Positions 39,835-49,700 of a stretch of DNA of 53,666 bases are shown here, piece after piece. Below the pieces are notes generated by a model that saw only the letters and a list, made by a program, of their open reading frames with translations, was not told where the DNA came from and made no database searches. Origin of the DNA: a bacterium (GTDB lineage: Bacteria; T1Sed10-126); NCBI GenBank assembly GCA_003554945.1, contig PWHN01000032.1, positions 1 to 53,666 on the forward strand. Reading direction: 5' to 3'. The stretch's first letter is position 1. Every line of letters starts with the position of its first letter. A program made the position numbers and the translations under genes.

Positions 39835-41510
39835 CTAATTTTTTGAAAATTGAGCGACGATTGCCAAATATAATATTTCTGCTTTTAAGCCTTCTGGTGC
39901 TTCTTTATCCTGTTCAATCCCGGGGCACAGAGGAAACAAAACTTACTGCCGAGGTGCGTCAGCAGGCGGCCGAGGAAGGAAGCGTCAGAGCACTTGTTAA
40001 GCTGGATCTGCCGCTGCAGCCGGAGTCGCGGTTATCGGTTCAGCAGCGGAATAGCCAGCGCCGGGGTATCCAGCGTGCCCAGGAAAAGGTTGCCGCGAAA
40101 GTTGATGAAAACGGCGGGCGTGTCAAACAGCGTCTGCAGTCAAGCTCCCTGATGGCAGTTGAGGTCGACGAGGCTGGCCTGGAAAAATTAAGCCGGCTGG
40201 AACTGGTAGAATCGGTAAGCAAAGAACCTGTGTTAAATATCCAGGCGGAAGCCAGCCTGGGAACAAGCGGACCCCACATCGGGGCGGCCGACCTTCACGA
40301 CACGGCAACGGGGGAGGACCAGATTATTGCCGTGCTGGATACCGGAATTGATACGCATCCGGCTTTTGATGAACGGGAGCGAATTGTTGGTGAAGCTTGT
40401 TTTTTGAGCGCCAACGATGGCCAGTGCCCCAACGGTGATACTGAGCAATTTGGTCCCGGGTCGGGAATAGACTTTGAAGGGCATGGTACGCACGTGGCCG
40501 GCATAGCGGCGGGACAATTTGTGGGGGCCGACGAACTGGAAAACAGTAACGATGACCTGGATACCGGCGTGGCTCCCGGCGCCGATCTGCTGGCAGTGAC
40601 AGTTTTAAACGAAGAGGGGGACGGGAAATTTACCGATATTTTTAAGGGTCTTGAATGGGTGGCTGATAAGGCGTCTGATTCGTCCGTGGTGGCAGCAAAT
40701 TTAAGCCTGGGTGACGGCGAAAAATATACGAGTTACTGTGACAACATAACCGTTGAAGGGGAGGCGGCGAAAGGTGTATTTGATAACTTGATAGAGGCGG
40801 GGGTTGTGCCCGTTGTGGCCAGCGGCAATGAAGGTCACAGCGATGGAGTTTCTTTTCCGGCCTGCCTTTCTAATACGGTTGCAGTTGGAGCGACTAAGAA
40901 TTATCTAAACGAAGAAATCACATCGTTTTCCAATCAGCATCCTGAGATGGTTTCCCTGGTTGCGCCCGGGAACAATATCAGGGCTGCCAAACCGCAAAAC
41001 TCAGCCGGCCAAAAAAGTGGTACTTCAATGTCGGCACCGCACCTCGCCGGTGGTCTGGCGCTTTTGAGTGATGCGCTTGAGGAGCAAGCCCCGGAGGAGA
41101 TTATTGCTGCCATGCGAACCAGCGGCAAACGGGTTGTAGATGATCGAGCCGGGGGAGCTTCGTATTCAAGTATTCGTCTGCTGCGGGCCTACAATTATCT
41201 CGTGGGACTCGAGGAAGAATTTGATGAAGAAGATAAATTTTTTATTGTTCCCAATCCATACCGGCCCCATGATGACAGTGCGCGCACAGGTAGTGTCGCT
41301 CACGGAATAAATTTTGTCAAGTTGCCGGAGGATTTTGAACTAACAGTTTACAGTCTCACCGGTGAAGAAGTGGTTTCCCGCCGGAAAAGAAATTCAGGTG
41401 GTAGCTGGGAGTGGTATCCGGTGGAAGCGGGGAGCGGCACTTATTTTGTCGTGGTGAAGGATCTTGCAACAGGTCGCCTGGAGAAACGAAAGCTGGGGAT
41501 AGTGAAATGA
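39831..41510 (+). CDS. Secreted subtilisin-like serine protease with C-terminal sorting-like domain
   Basis: 559 residues. Signal segment (NIIFLLLSLLVLLYPVQS), an I9-like propeptide (residues 40-135), and an S8 catalytic domain with Asp170 (AVLDTGIDTHPAFD), His218 (FEGHGTHVAGIAAG), Asn333 (VVASGNEGH) and Ser399 (SGTSMSAPHLAGG). The last 90 residues form a small beta domain beginning FFIVPNPYRP and ending TYFVVVKDLATGRLEKRKLG, with FELTVYSLTGEEV in the middle: the FlgD-Ig/T9SS-type-A pattern. Translational overlap with the PorV-like gene (ATGA) suggests co-function, for example secretion or surface anchoring of the protease. Confidence 0.93.
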   Translation: MTNFLKIERRLPNIIFLLLSLLVLLYPVQSRGTEETKLTAEVRQQAAEEGSVRALVKLDLPLQPESRLSVQQRNSQRRGIQRAQEKVAAKVDENGGRVKQRLQSSSLMAVEVDEAGLEKLSRLELVESVSKEPVLNIQAEASLGTSGPHIGAADLHDTATGEDQIIAVLDTGIDTHPAFDERERIVGEACFLSANDGQCPNGDTEQFGPGSGIDFEGHGTHVAGIAAGQFVGADELENSNDDLDTGVAPGADLLAVTVLNEEGDGKFTDIFKGLEWVADKASDSSVVAANLSLGDGEKYTSYCDNITVEGEAAKGVFDNLIEAGVVPVVASGNEGHSDGVSFPACLSNTVAVGATKNYLNEEITSFSNQHPEMVSLVAPGNNIRAAKPQNSAGQKSGTSMSAPHLAGGLALLSDALEEQAPEEIIAAMRTSGKRVVDDRAGGASYSSIRLLRAYNYLVGLEEEFDEEDKFFIVPNPYRPHDDSARTGSVAHGINFVKLPEDFELTVYSLTGEEVVSRRKRNSGGSWEWYPVEAGSGTYFVVVKDLATGRLEKRKLGIVK

Positions 41511-42457
41511 GAAGCTTATCTCAGTTAAGGCTGACCGGAGGGTGGATCTTTTTATTCCTGTTGTGTTTTATTGTTCTGTTTCCAGTGTCGGCAGAAGCCG
41601 CTCATGAACACGTGGGCGACTTTCTGCAGCTCGGTCATGGAGCGCGGGGGCCAGCCCTGGCGAATGCGGTCGCTGCCAGAGCCGAAGGAAGCCTGGCGGC
41701 ACGTTACAATCCAGCCGGTCTTGCTACGCTTGAGACCGGTCGGATACAGATGTCGGTTGGAGAAAAAGCGCTTGATGTTGAGCAGGGTGACGTAACTTTA
41801 AGCTGGCCCGCGTCAAGTTCGGGTAGCGCACTGACAGTTCAGTATCTTGATTATGGCCGTGAGGATCGGGTTGAGATAGGAACTGACGGTAGTCCCCGCC
41901 GGGAGGGGACCTTTTCCAGTCATGATTTTGCGATCGGTTTTGCCCGGGGAAGCAAAGCCGGGAAATTAAACGGCTGGGACCTGAGCTGGGGCTGGGGGTT
42001 TCGTTTGCTGCGTCTGAATGTTGATAATGTTTATGCACACACTGTTAGTGGCGAGCTGGGCGGTTATAGTGTCAGTCCGTCGGGTTCAAATAGGATCGGT
42101 GTTGTGTTCAGAAATTTTGGTCCTGAAGCCGAGTTTGACGAGCGTTCTGAGCCGCTGCCTTATCTGCTCCGGTTTGGTATTGCCCGGCGGTTATTTGTTG
42201 AGGATTGGGGAAAAGCCTGGTTAATTATTGAAGGAGAAAATCGCCGTTTTGACAAAACTTCTGAGTTTGCCGCCGTTGAGCTAGAAATACTTGAACGGCT
42301 GGCGCTGCGGGCCGGCTACGATGGCCGCACTGATCTCAGCGACCGCCTGCGCTTTGGTCTTGGCCTTAATTTTCCAGTCGGTAATTTTGACTACGCTTAC
42401 CTGCCCGGGGGCGACCTGGGAGACAACCATCGTTTTTCGATTGAGGTGAAATTTTGA
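41507..42457 (+). CDS. PorV/PorQ-like outer-membrane beta-barrel
   Basis: About 316 residues from ATG 41507, which overlaps the protease stop. Signal peptide (GWIFLFLLCFIVLFPVSAEA), then LGHGARGPALANAVAARAEGSLAARYNPAGLATLE, the N-terminal block of the PorV/FadL-like (UPF0164) group, followed by alternating strands to a terminal FSIEVKF with a C-terminal Phe, the usual barrel end. PorV proteins carry type IX substrates to the cell surface; many relatives outside Bacteroidota have no proven role. The frame extends 32 codons upstream inside the protease gene but has no start signal there. Confidence 0.82.
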   Translation: MRSLSQLRLTGGWIFLFLLCFIVLFPVSAEAAHEHVGDFLQLGHGARGPALANAVAARAEGSLAARYNPAGLATLETGRIQMSVGEKALDVEQGDVTLSWPASSSGSALTVQYLDYGREDRVEIGTDGSPRREGTFSSHDFAIGFARGSKAGKLNGWDLSWGWGFRLLRLNVDNVYAHTVSGELGGYSVSPSGSNRIGVVFRNFGPEAEFDERSEPLPYLLRFGIARRLFVEDWGKAWLIIEGENRRFDKTSEFAAVELEILERLALRAGYDGRTDLSDRLRFGLGLNFPVGNFDYAYLPGGDLGDNHRFSIEVKF

Positions 42458-43239
42458 AGAGGCTGCTGATTTTTTTCGTTCTGGTCCTATTGGTGGTTAG
42501 TTCTGCCGGTCTAAATGCGGCAGGTGGATTTCCTGATATTCAGCCGGCTCGTGTGCTGCAGCCGCTGGAGGAAGAGTTTACTGTTTACTGGCGGTCGGAG
42601 CGGGAAAGAACTGAGCGCCGGCCAAGCGGGGTTGAATATAATTACGATAACACCCGCCTGTTTCCAATCATGGTAAGAGCGGGATTGGAAGAGGAATTTT
42701 TAAATTTTCAGAGTGAGGTTGGCGGCTGGGTGGCTATCTCATCCAACTCCGGTGACTACTCGGAGACGGATCTTGAGTCGCTGAATTTTTATGGAAAAGT
42801 AAAACTGCTGGACGGGGTGGCCCTCAGCGGGGGACTGTCGACCGGTGGAACTGACGAGGTACGGCCCTACGGAAACGAGGGGCTGGACTTCTGGATTAAT
42901 CTGCCCGCTGAAATTGAAGTGGATACCGGTAGCTACCTTTATGCTGAGGCCGGCTACACTTTCAAGGGGGGCGATTTTGAAAATTATCCCAGCCTTGGTG
43001 TGGGCTATCGCACTGGTGAAGGGAGTGGTAACAAACGTTATCTTGAAGTTCGCGGTCACGGCGAGTTATATGCTCTCGAGTCTGCGGGAAGCAATTCATT
43101 TCTGGAAGTCGAGGCCGGTTTGCAGATAGCTCTGGAGCGGGGTAGTTATCTGCTGCCCAGCGTTGGAATGGGTCTTGATACCGGGAGCCCGGAGTATAGT
43201 TTAGGGTTGAGATACCGGGTAACCTCGGCTGGTCGATAA
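42454..43239 (+). CDS. Outer-membrane beta-barrel protein
   Basis: 261 residues: signal (LLIFFVLVLLVVSSAGLNA), then about ten strand pairs including GGTDEVRPYGNEGLDFWINLP, LYAEAGYTFKGG, LGVGYRTG and GLDTGSPEYSLGLRYR. These match, block for block, the barrel of the TPR protein at 26.4 kb (GGSNDVYPHGNDN, YEVGYTFADGR, GVDDGSPDYGVGIKFSY), so the two are paralogues; this one lacks TPRs. It overlaps the PorV-like gene by 4 bp and closes the envelope operon. Function unknown, perhaps porin-like. Confidence 0.8.
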   Translation: MKRLLIFFVLVLLVVSSAGLNAAGGFPDIQPARVLQPLEEEFTVYWRSERERTERRPSGVEYNYDNTRLFPIMVRAGLEEEFLNFQSEVGGWVAISSNSGDYSETDLESLNFYGKVKLLDGVALSGGLSTGGTDEVRPYGNEGLDFWINLPAEIEVDTGSYLYAEAGYTFKGGDFENYPSLGVGYRTGEGSGNKRYLEVRGHGELYALESAGSNSFLEVEAGLQIALERGSYLLPSVGMGLDTGSPEYSLGLRYRVTSAGR

Positions 43240-43589
43240 AGGTGGAGGGTAACTGTTTAGCGCCCCTAGCGTTATTGTGGGTTTGCTCCCACGATCGTCA
43301 TTGCGGGCTTGACCCGCAATCCATTTTAAGTTCTTAGTTTCCAGTTTGTAGTTTAAAGTTTCCAGTTATAGGTTCTGACCCGTAACTCATAACTCGCAAC
43401 GCGCAACAGGTTTTTAAGTCTTGAACGATAACCGCTTAAAAATCAAGATGGATTCCGGCTCGGGGGCCGGAATGACGTCAAAATCAAGAGGGATTCAAGA
43501 CCGCTTGCCCGGGATAACGGAATACGGAATATTTTGTCAGTACCAGGCTAAACGAGGAGATGGAAGTTTTTGTCCTTGCAATAATCTGT
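43240..43589. other. Intergenic region with composite repeat
   Basis: About 350 bp up to the efflux-operon promoter, dominated by the element at 43297-43476. After it, 43480-43590 is unremarkable. No terminator with a T-run was seen for the envelope operon. Confidence 0.5.
43297..43476. repeat. Composite palindromic repeat, long copy 2
   Basis: Starts GTCATTGCGGGCTTGACCCG and ends GGGGGCCGGAATGAC. In reverse complement it follows 24572-24760 unit by unit: hairpin, GGTTATCGTTCAAGACTTAA, the GAGTTACGGGT and AAACTTTAAACT words, ATGGATTGCGGGTC hairpin. Length 180 bp against 189. Confidence 0.85.
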
Positions 43590-43618
43590 TTGACAGACGA
43601 AATCATTTAACATATACT
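43590..43618 (+). promoter_or_regulatory. Strong promoter of the TetR-TolC-RND operon
   Basis: Consensus TTGACA (43590-43595), 17-bp spacer, TATACT (43613-43618), the clearest promoter in the window. Confidence 0.85.
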
Positions 43619-43625
43619 TTACGGA

Positions 43626-43641
43626 CTGACTGGTCAGTCAG
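43626..43641. promoter_or_regulatory. TetR operator CTGACTG-gt-CAGTCAG
   Basis: A perfect 7-2-7 inverted repeat over the expected transcription start, just upstream of the AAAAAGGAGG ribosome site. GACTGACTGGTCAGTC-type sites are typical for TetR/AcrR repressors that control their own efflux operon. Confidence 0.75.
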
Positions 43642-43661
43642 GAAAAAGGAGGCAGTTTAAA

Positions 43662-44240
43662 TTGACAGTTGCACAAAAGGAAAAAACTCAACGTGACATA
43701 ATCACAGCGTCCCGGGAAGTTTTTGCCCGGAAGGGGTATCACAAGGCCAAGGTGTCGGAGATTGCCGATCGTTCGGGCGTGGGCAAAGGAACAATATACC
43801 GTTATTTCAACACCAAGGCGGAACTGTTTGCAAGTATGGTTGACGACGTTTCAGCGGAGATGGCCCGGCGTGTGAAAGAATCACTTGGCGAGACAGAGTC
43901 TCCCGTAAAGCAGCTGGAGATTATTTGTGATGCACACATGGATCTTTTTGAACAAAAGCTGTCTATTTTTGGTATTCTGGTTAATGAAGGCCTGGAACCG
44001 ACGGGAATAAAGAAGCACGATGTAGTCAGCCGCTGGGACCGCTACCTGGGGATTGTAGAGGACGCCTTTATTCGTGGACGGGAGCAGGGAGTCTTTAGCT
44101 GCAAAGATCCCAAGAAAGCTGCTCGAATATTTATTAGTGCGCTCTGGGGGCTGTTAAGAAATGCTATTATTTTTAACGTCGAGGACCCCCGGAATGAATA
44201 CGGGGACGAGTTTTTACGAATTTTTCTTGAGGGAGTGTGA
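43662..44240 (+). CDS. TetR/AcrR-family repressor of the efflux operon
   Basis: 192 residues with the HTH in REVFARKGYHKAKVSEIADR and SGVGKGTIYRYFNTKAELFASM, then a helical ligand-binding domain. TTG start with GGAGG upstream. It is the first gene after a strong promoter with an operator on the start site, so it should repress the whole unit, itself included, until a pump substrate binds. Its stop overlaps the GTG of the long TolC reading. Confidence 0.92.
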   Translation: MTVAQKEKTQRDIITASREVFARKGYHKAKVSEIADRSGVGKGTIYRYFNTKAELFASMVDDVSAEMARRVKESLGETESPVKQLEIICDAHMDLFEQKLSIFGILVNEGLEPTGIKKHDVVSRWDRYLGIVEDAFIRGREQGVFSCKDPKKAARIFISALWGLLRNAIIFNVEDPRNEYGDEFLRIFLEGV

Positions 44241-44248
44241 CGGGAAGA

Positions 44249-45586
44249 ATGCGAATAATAAAAAAAACCGGAGTATTTTTATTGATTTTCGGTCTGGCCG
44301 GGTTACTGGTAGCTCCCCTGGCAGCCGAGGAAAAATTAACCCTGGAAGAAGCTTACACGATGGCCCTGGAGAACAATCATACTTTAATTACGTTGCGCGA
44401 ACAAATCAAGGAATTGGGCGAAGATGTTACTGTGGAGACATCTCGTATTCTGCCGCAGTTAGAGGTCTCGGCGACAGCAGACCGTCGACGGGACCGTCAG
44501 GCTTTTGGGTATGACCCCGATGCAGAAAAAGTTGTGCCCGGGTCAGCAACAACCGACGATTCGTGGAGGGCAACGGCGACGTTGAGTCAACCGCTTTACC
44601 GGGCCGGTCAATTATTGTCGGCCCGTCAGATAGCTCGTCTGCATCGTGAAGCCGCCGAGCTGGACTATTTTTACGAGACTCAGCAGGTTCTATATCATGT
44701 GGCAAGTCAATTTTATGGGGTTGAGCTGGCCCGTAAACAGATAGAAATATTTAAAAATATGAAAGAACGGGCGCAAACTCAGCTTGAGCGTTCCGAAGCG
44801 ATGTATGAGGAAGGGATGATCACAAGAACTCCGATGCTGCGTGCTCGAGTGCAGGTGGCTGAAGCCGAGCGTGAACTGGAGCGAGCGAAAAATGGACTGC
44901 AATTGCGGCTGTCGGAGCTTCGCCGTGAATTAGGCGGTGATCCTATACCCGCTCGGGTGGAAGCCCGGGTTGAAACGGAAGTTAGTCTGGAGTCAATAGA
45001 GACATATTTTGAGTCGGCGCGGAGCAACCGCCGTGACTATCTCGGTACGGAAAGAAAACTTGACCAGGCCAGGCAACGAGTGGAAATGGAGCTGGCTGAA
45101 CGCTATCCTTCTATTGACGCTCAGTTAACGGGAACACATTACGACGAAGAGGTTGGCGATGAAGACCAGGAATGGGTGGTTAGTGGGACCGTAAGTTATC
45201 CGCTCTTTAGTGGCGGTAGGATTGAAGCCGAGATAAGGCGAGCCCGAGCCATTCACCGCCAGGCCGAGGCCGGGCTGGGTCGGATGAACGAAGACCTGCG
45301 TGTTCAGGTGGAAGAAGCCTACCGGGACGTTCAGACGCGCGAAAAAGTATTGCAAGCACTCGAACAGGAAGTGGAGGCCGCAGATGAGAACCACCGCGAA
45401 GTGACGGCCAAGTTTGAAGAAGGGTTGGCCGACCAGGTTGAAGTTAGTGACGCTATCACTATACTTAACGAAGCGGAACTTGGGCTGGCTTCCGAACAAA
45501 TTAATTTAAAGCTGGATAAACTGGCTCTCGAGCTGGCAACCGGCCAATTTCAAGAATCACTGTTAGAACAGGAATTGAAATTTTGA
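44249..45586 (+). CDS. TolC-family outer-membrane channel protein
   Basis: About 445 residues. Signal peptide (GVFLLIFGLAGLLVAPLAA), then KLTLEEAYTMALENNHTL, the repeated helical-barrel halves with long coiled coils (ELARKQIEIFKNMKERAQTQLE; VEEAYRDVQTREKVLQALEQEV) and strand pairs (ATLSQPLYRAGQ; GTVSYPLFSGG). It forms the trimeric exit duct for the adaptor and pump that follow. ATG 44249 is preferred to GTG 44237, which directly abuts the TetR stop and lacks spacing for a ribosome site. Confidence 0.93.
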   Translation: MRIIKKTGVFLLIFGLAGLLVAPLAAEEKLTLEEAYTMALENNHTLITLREQIKELGEDVTVETSRILPQLEVSATADRRRDRQAFGYDPDAEKVVPGSATTDDSWRATATLSQPLYRAGQLLSARQIARLHREAAELDYFYETQQVLYHVASQFYGVELARKQIEIFKNMKERAQTQLERSEAMYEEGMITRTPMLRARVQVAEAERELERAKNGLQLRLSELRRELGGDPIPARVEARVETEVSLESIETYFESARSNRRDYLGTERKLDQARQRVEMELAERYPSIDAQLTGTHYDEEVGDEDQEWVVSGTVSYPLFSGGRIEAEIRRARAIHRQAEAGLGRMNEDLRVQVEEAYRDVQTREKVLQALEQEVEAADENHREVTAKFEEGLADQVEVSDAITILNEAELGLASEQINLKLDKLALELATGQFQESLLEQELKF

Positions 45587-45621
45587 CACGACTTCTCAAA
45601 AGGAAATCAGGGTGAAATGAA

Positions 45622-46728
45622 ATGTCACGAGTCAAAAGCTTAAATTGGTTTTTACCGTTCATCATACTGCCGTTGTTATTTTTGCTCAGCGGCTGTCCGG
45701 CCGAAGTAGAAGAAGAGGAGGTAGAGGAGGAACGAGGGGCAGCGGTTGAAGTTACTGAGGTTGAAAGCAGGACGCTGGAAGAAAGTATCAGCGCTATCGG
45801 TTCAGTTGAAGCGACCGAACAGGTGATCATCCGGCCCGAGGTTGGTGGTCGAATCGAAAGTGTTAACTTTCGTGACGGGGCAACTGTTTCGGCGGGAGAA
45901 AAATTATTTGAAATTGAATCTGAGGAGCTTCGCCAGGAGGTCGCCGCGGCCCGTTCAGGTCTGGAGTCGGCGCGTTCTTCGCTGGAGCGGGCGGAAAAGG
46001 ACTTCAAAAGAATTGAGAATCTTTTCCAGCGGGGGTTACAGCCTGAGCAGGAGTATGACCGGGCGAGAGAAGCTTATAAGACCGCCCGCGAGCGGGTTAA
46101 TGAGCTAAAAGCCCGCCTTGAACAGGCAAAGGATCGCTACGAAGATGCCGTTGTTAAAGCGCCGTCATCCGGTGTCCTGGGGGAAGTTATGGTTGATACC
46201 GGGAACGTCATAAGTGCCGGTGATGCGCTGGCTTATTTATATCAAACGCATCGCCCCGAGGTTACTTTTTCGATTCCGGAGCGACACTCGGCCCGCGTTA
46301 GACGCGGACAGGAAGTAAGGGTTCGCCCCGCCGCACTTGTAGAACGTGAACTAACCGGCGAGGTACATTTTGCCAGCCCGGCGATTGCCGAGCCAACCCG
46401 CTCTCTGCAGGTTAAAGCCTATCTGCAGGCAGACGAGGAGCTACGACCCGGTGGTTTCAGTCATGTTGAGCTGCTTATCGATGAACGGACAGATCGTCCG
46501 GTGGTGCCGGAGGAAGCATTAGTGTCGACCCGGGAAGGATTCGTGGTATTTCGAGTAGTGGACGGTCGAGCGCGTAGTCAGGAAGTAGAGGTTGGTCAGC
46601 GCCTGCCCGGTTATGCGGAAATAACCTCCGGTCTGGTTCCAGGAGAGACGATAGTGCGCCGGGGGCACATGGAGCTGGTTGACGGTGACCCGGTGGAAAT
46701 TGTTGAGGAAGGGGAAACAGAGCAATAA
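45622..46728 (+). CDS. RND efflux adaptor lipoprotein
   Basis: 368 residues: a signal with lipobox LLFLLSGC, an acidic linker, the lipoyl halves (VEATEQVIIRPEVGGRIESVNF and VVKAPSSGVLGEVMVDTGNV), a short helical hairpin (residues 95-175), then barrel and membrane-proximal domains. Bridges pump and TolC in the periplasm. The one-base TAATG overlap with the pump gene couples translation. Confidence 0.93.
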   Translation: MSRVKSLNWFLPFIILPLLFLLSGCPAEVEEEEVEEERGAAVEVTEVESRTLEESISAIGSVEATEQVIIRPEVGGRIESVNFRDGATVSAGEKLFEIESEELRQEVAAARSGLESARSSLERAEKDFKRIENLFQRGLQPEQEYDRAREAYKTARERVNELKARLEQAKDRYEDAVVKAPSSGVLGEVMVDTGNVISAGDALAYLYQTHRPEVTFSIPERHSARVRRGQEVRVRPAALVERELTGEVHFASPAIAEPTRSLQVKAYLQADEELRPGGFSHVELLIDERTDRPVVPEEALVSTREGFVVFRVVDGRARSQEVEVGQRLPGYAEITSGLVPGETIVRRGHMELVDGDPVEIVEEGETEQ

Positions 46729-49700
46729 TGATCTGGAATCGCTGTATAAAACGACCGGTATTTACCACCGTAATCTTTCTGGTTCTGGTTATTTTTGGAA
46801 TTTATGGTTATTTTGATCTGCCGATAAGAAATTTTCCCGACATAGAATTTCCGGTTGTAAACGTTAATGTTATTTTACCCGGTGCCGAACCCGAAGTTGT
46901 AGAGACGGAGATTGTTGAGCCGCTGGAAGAAGAAATAAATACAATCGAAGGTCTAGAAGAGCTGCAGTCAACCGCGAGCGAACAGCGCGGTAGCGTAACG
47001 GCAGAATTTGAGCTGGAGCGTGATATTGACGTGGCGGCGCAGGACGTGCGAGACGCTGTTGAGCGAGCTCGCCGTGATCTGCCGGCAGATGCCGAAGCTC
47101 CTATAGTGCGTAAAATGGATATGGATGCGAGGCCGATTGTCTGGATAACACTGACCGGCGATGAACGCTGGGATCCAATAGATCTTTCCACCTATGCTGA
47201 TGAAAACATTGTTGAGAGATTAGAGCCTCTGTCCGGGGTTGGCAGGGTTATGATTGGTGGGGAACAGCGTTATGCCGTACGGTTGGAGCTTGATCACGAA
47301 AAAATGGCCGCCCACCGGGTGACCGTTCACGACGTCGTGCAGACCATTCAGGCCAATAATCTTGACATTCCAGCCGGGCGTGTGGAGAGTGAACGCCGCG
47401 AGTTCACAGTAAAAACACTGGGCCGTTTTGATGAACCGGAACCGTTGAATGATCTTATTATAGATCATCGTGACGGCCAGCCGGTTCGTATTGGTGACGT
47501 TGGTCAGGCTCGTGACGGCGTAGAATCAGACCGCCAGATAGCCCGCTTTAACAGTGAACAAGCTGTTGGTCTGGGAATAGTGCAGCAGTCGGGAGCAAAT
47601 ACGGTTGAGGTCGCCGACCTGGTCCGAGAACGGATGGAGGAAATTGAGGAAGATCTCCCCGCCGGTCTTGAATACGAAATAGCCAGCGACCAGTCGCGCT
47701 TCATTCGCGAGTCGATATTTGACCTGCAAATATCCATTCTGCTCGCCACGATTCTGGTCTTTTTTGTCATTATGTTCTTCCTGCGCTCGCTGGGCGCGAC
47801 TGTCATCACCACAATAGCAATCCCCAGTTCGCTGGCTGTCGGGCTTGCCCTGATTTACTTCTTCGGTTTCAGTATGAACGTAATTACGTTGCTGGCCCTT
47901 ATTTTAGTTATTGGTATTGTGGTGGACGATGCTGTCGTAATTCTTGAAAGTTCTTACCGTCACCTGGAAGAGGGAGCCAATGCCCGAGCCGCAGCCCGGG
48001 TGGGAACAACCGAAGTGGCCTTTGCTGCTATCGCTAACACCCTTTCCCTGGGAGCGGTTTTTATTCCGGTTGCCCTGACCCGGGGATTAATTGGACGAAT
48101 TTTCTATCAGTTCGGGATAACTGTGGCAGTTACCGTATTTGCTTCAACTTTTACTGCCTTGACCCTGACTCCGATGCTCTGCTCACGCTTTCTTGCTCAT
48201 TCTGAGTCACGCAGCAGGCTATCTATAGGTATTGATAAATTTCTTGATTTGCTTGCTATTGGATATGAAAAACTTTTAGATTGGAGCCTTGCTTACCGCT
48301 GGCTGGTTGTTCTTTTGGCTATTGGCGCTATGCTGCTTGGGATTTACTTTTTTTCTGGGTTATCAACTGAATTCCAACCTGATATTGACGCGGCCGAGTT
48401 TGCCATCTCGTTTGAGACCCCTCAAGGGGCAACGCTTCCAGAAACGGAGAGATTTGCATCAAAAATAGAGGATTACCTCCAGACACTACCGGAAGTTAAT
48501 CACGTATTCATGGCGATTGGTCTTGGTATGGGGGGTGGCGGAGGCGAGGTTAACCGGGGAATGATCATGGTTGATCTTGTGGCTCCGGAAGATCGTGAAG
48601 ATCATCAGCAGGTTATAATGGATCAAGTTCGGCGAAAGATTGAAGAATTCCCCGATGGACGGGGTTTTACTATACAACTGGGAGGACCGGGAGGTGGTGA
48701 AGCACCTCTGCAGATGGCAATTCAGCACGATGACCTTGATGAGCTGGACGAGCAGCGTGAAGCAATTGTTGAATGGATGAGGGAGCAAGAAGAATTTGTT
48801 GGAGTTGATTACGACCTCTCCATGGATTTACCGCAGGTAGAGGTTGAATTTAATCGCGAGCTGGCTGCAAGCCATGGGATTACTATTAGTGAGATTTCAC
48901 AAACTATGCGCTATTTACTCAGTCAGACGGATATTACAGAGATAGAACGGGCCCATCAACGTTACGAGGTGATACCTGAAACACATGAAAGAGGTCGCAG
49001 CGTCCCGGTGCTGCTGGAAGACTTTTACATCCGCTCACCTGAGGGTGAGATGATATCGCTCTCCAATCTGGTGCATACTGAAGAGACTGTCGGGCCGAGC
49101 GAGATAGCCCGTTTTAACCGGCGTCGCGCTGTAACAATTTCTGCTTCAACTCCACCGGGAGTTGCCATGGGAGACGCAAATCGTAAACTGCAGGAACATC
49201 TGGCGGAGACGCTTCCTCCGGGTTTTACTTTTGAGTCGACCGGTGAAGCGGATATGATGGAGGAGTCATTTCAATATCTGACCGAATCACTGCTTCTTGG
49301 TATTATATTTGTTTATCTTGTGATGGCCGCGCAGTTTGAATCTTTTCTTCATCCCCTGACTATAATGATGACCCTGCCCCTGGCTGCTGTCGGGGCTTTT
49401 GGATTGCTCTATTTATTTGACATGACGTTTAACGTATTTAGCTTTATTGGCATAATAATGCTGGTTGGACTGGTGACCAAAAACGGCATTCTCCTGGTGG
49501 ACTACACTAATGTGCTGCGTGCGCGCGGTCATGATCTGTTTGCGGCAGCCGCTGAAGCTGGCCGGGTTCGTTTCCGTCCCGTGCTGATGACCGCCGCTTC
49601 CACAATTCTTGGCATGATGCCAATTGCGCTCGGCTATGGCATGGGGGGGGAAGCGCGGGCGCCAATGGGCTGGGCGGTGGCCGGTGGTATGTTCTCTTCT

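Noticed and set aside
41411-41506. Longer N-terminus for the PorV-like protein
   Set aside because: It would lie within the protease CTD gene, lacks a ribosome site and would bury the signal peptide 33 residues in.
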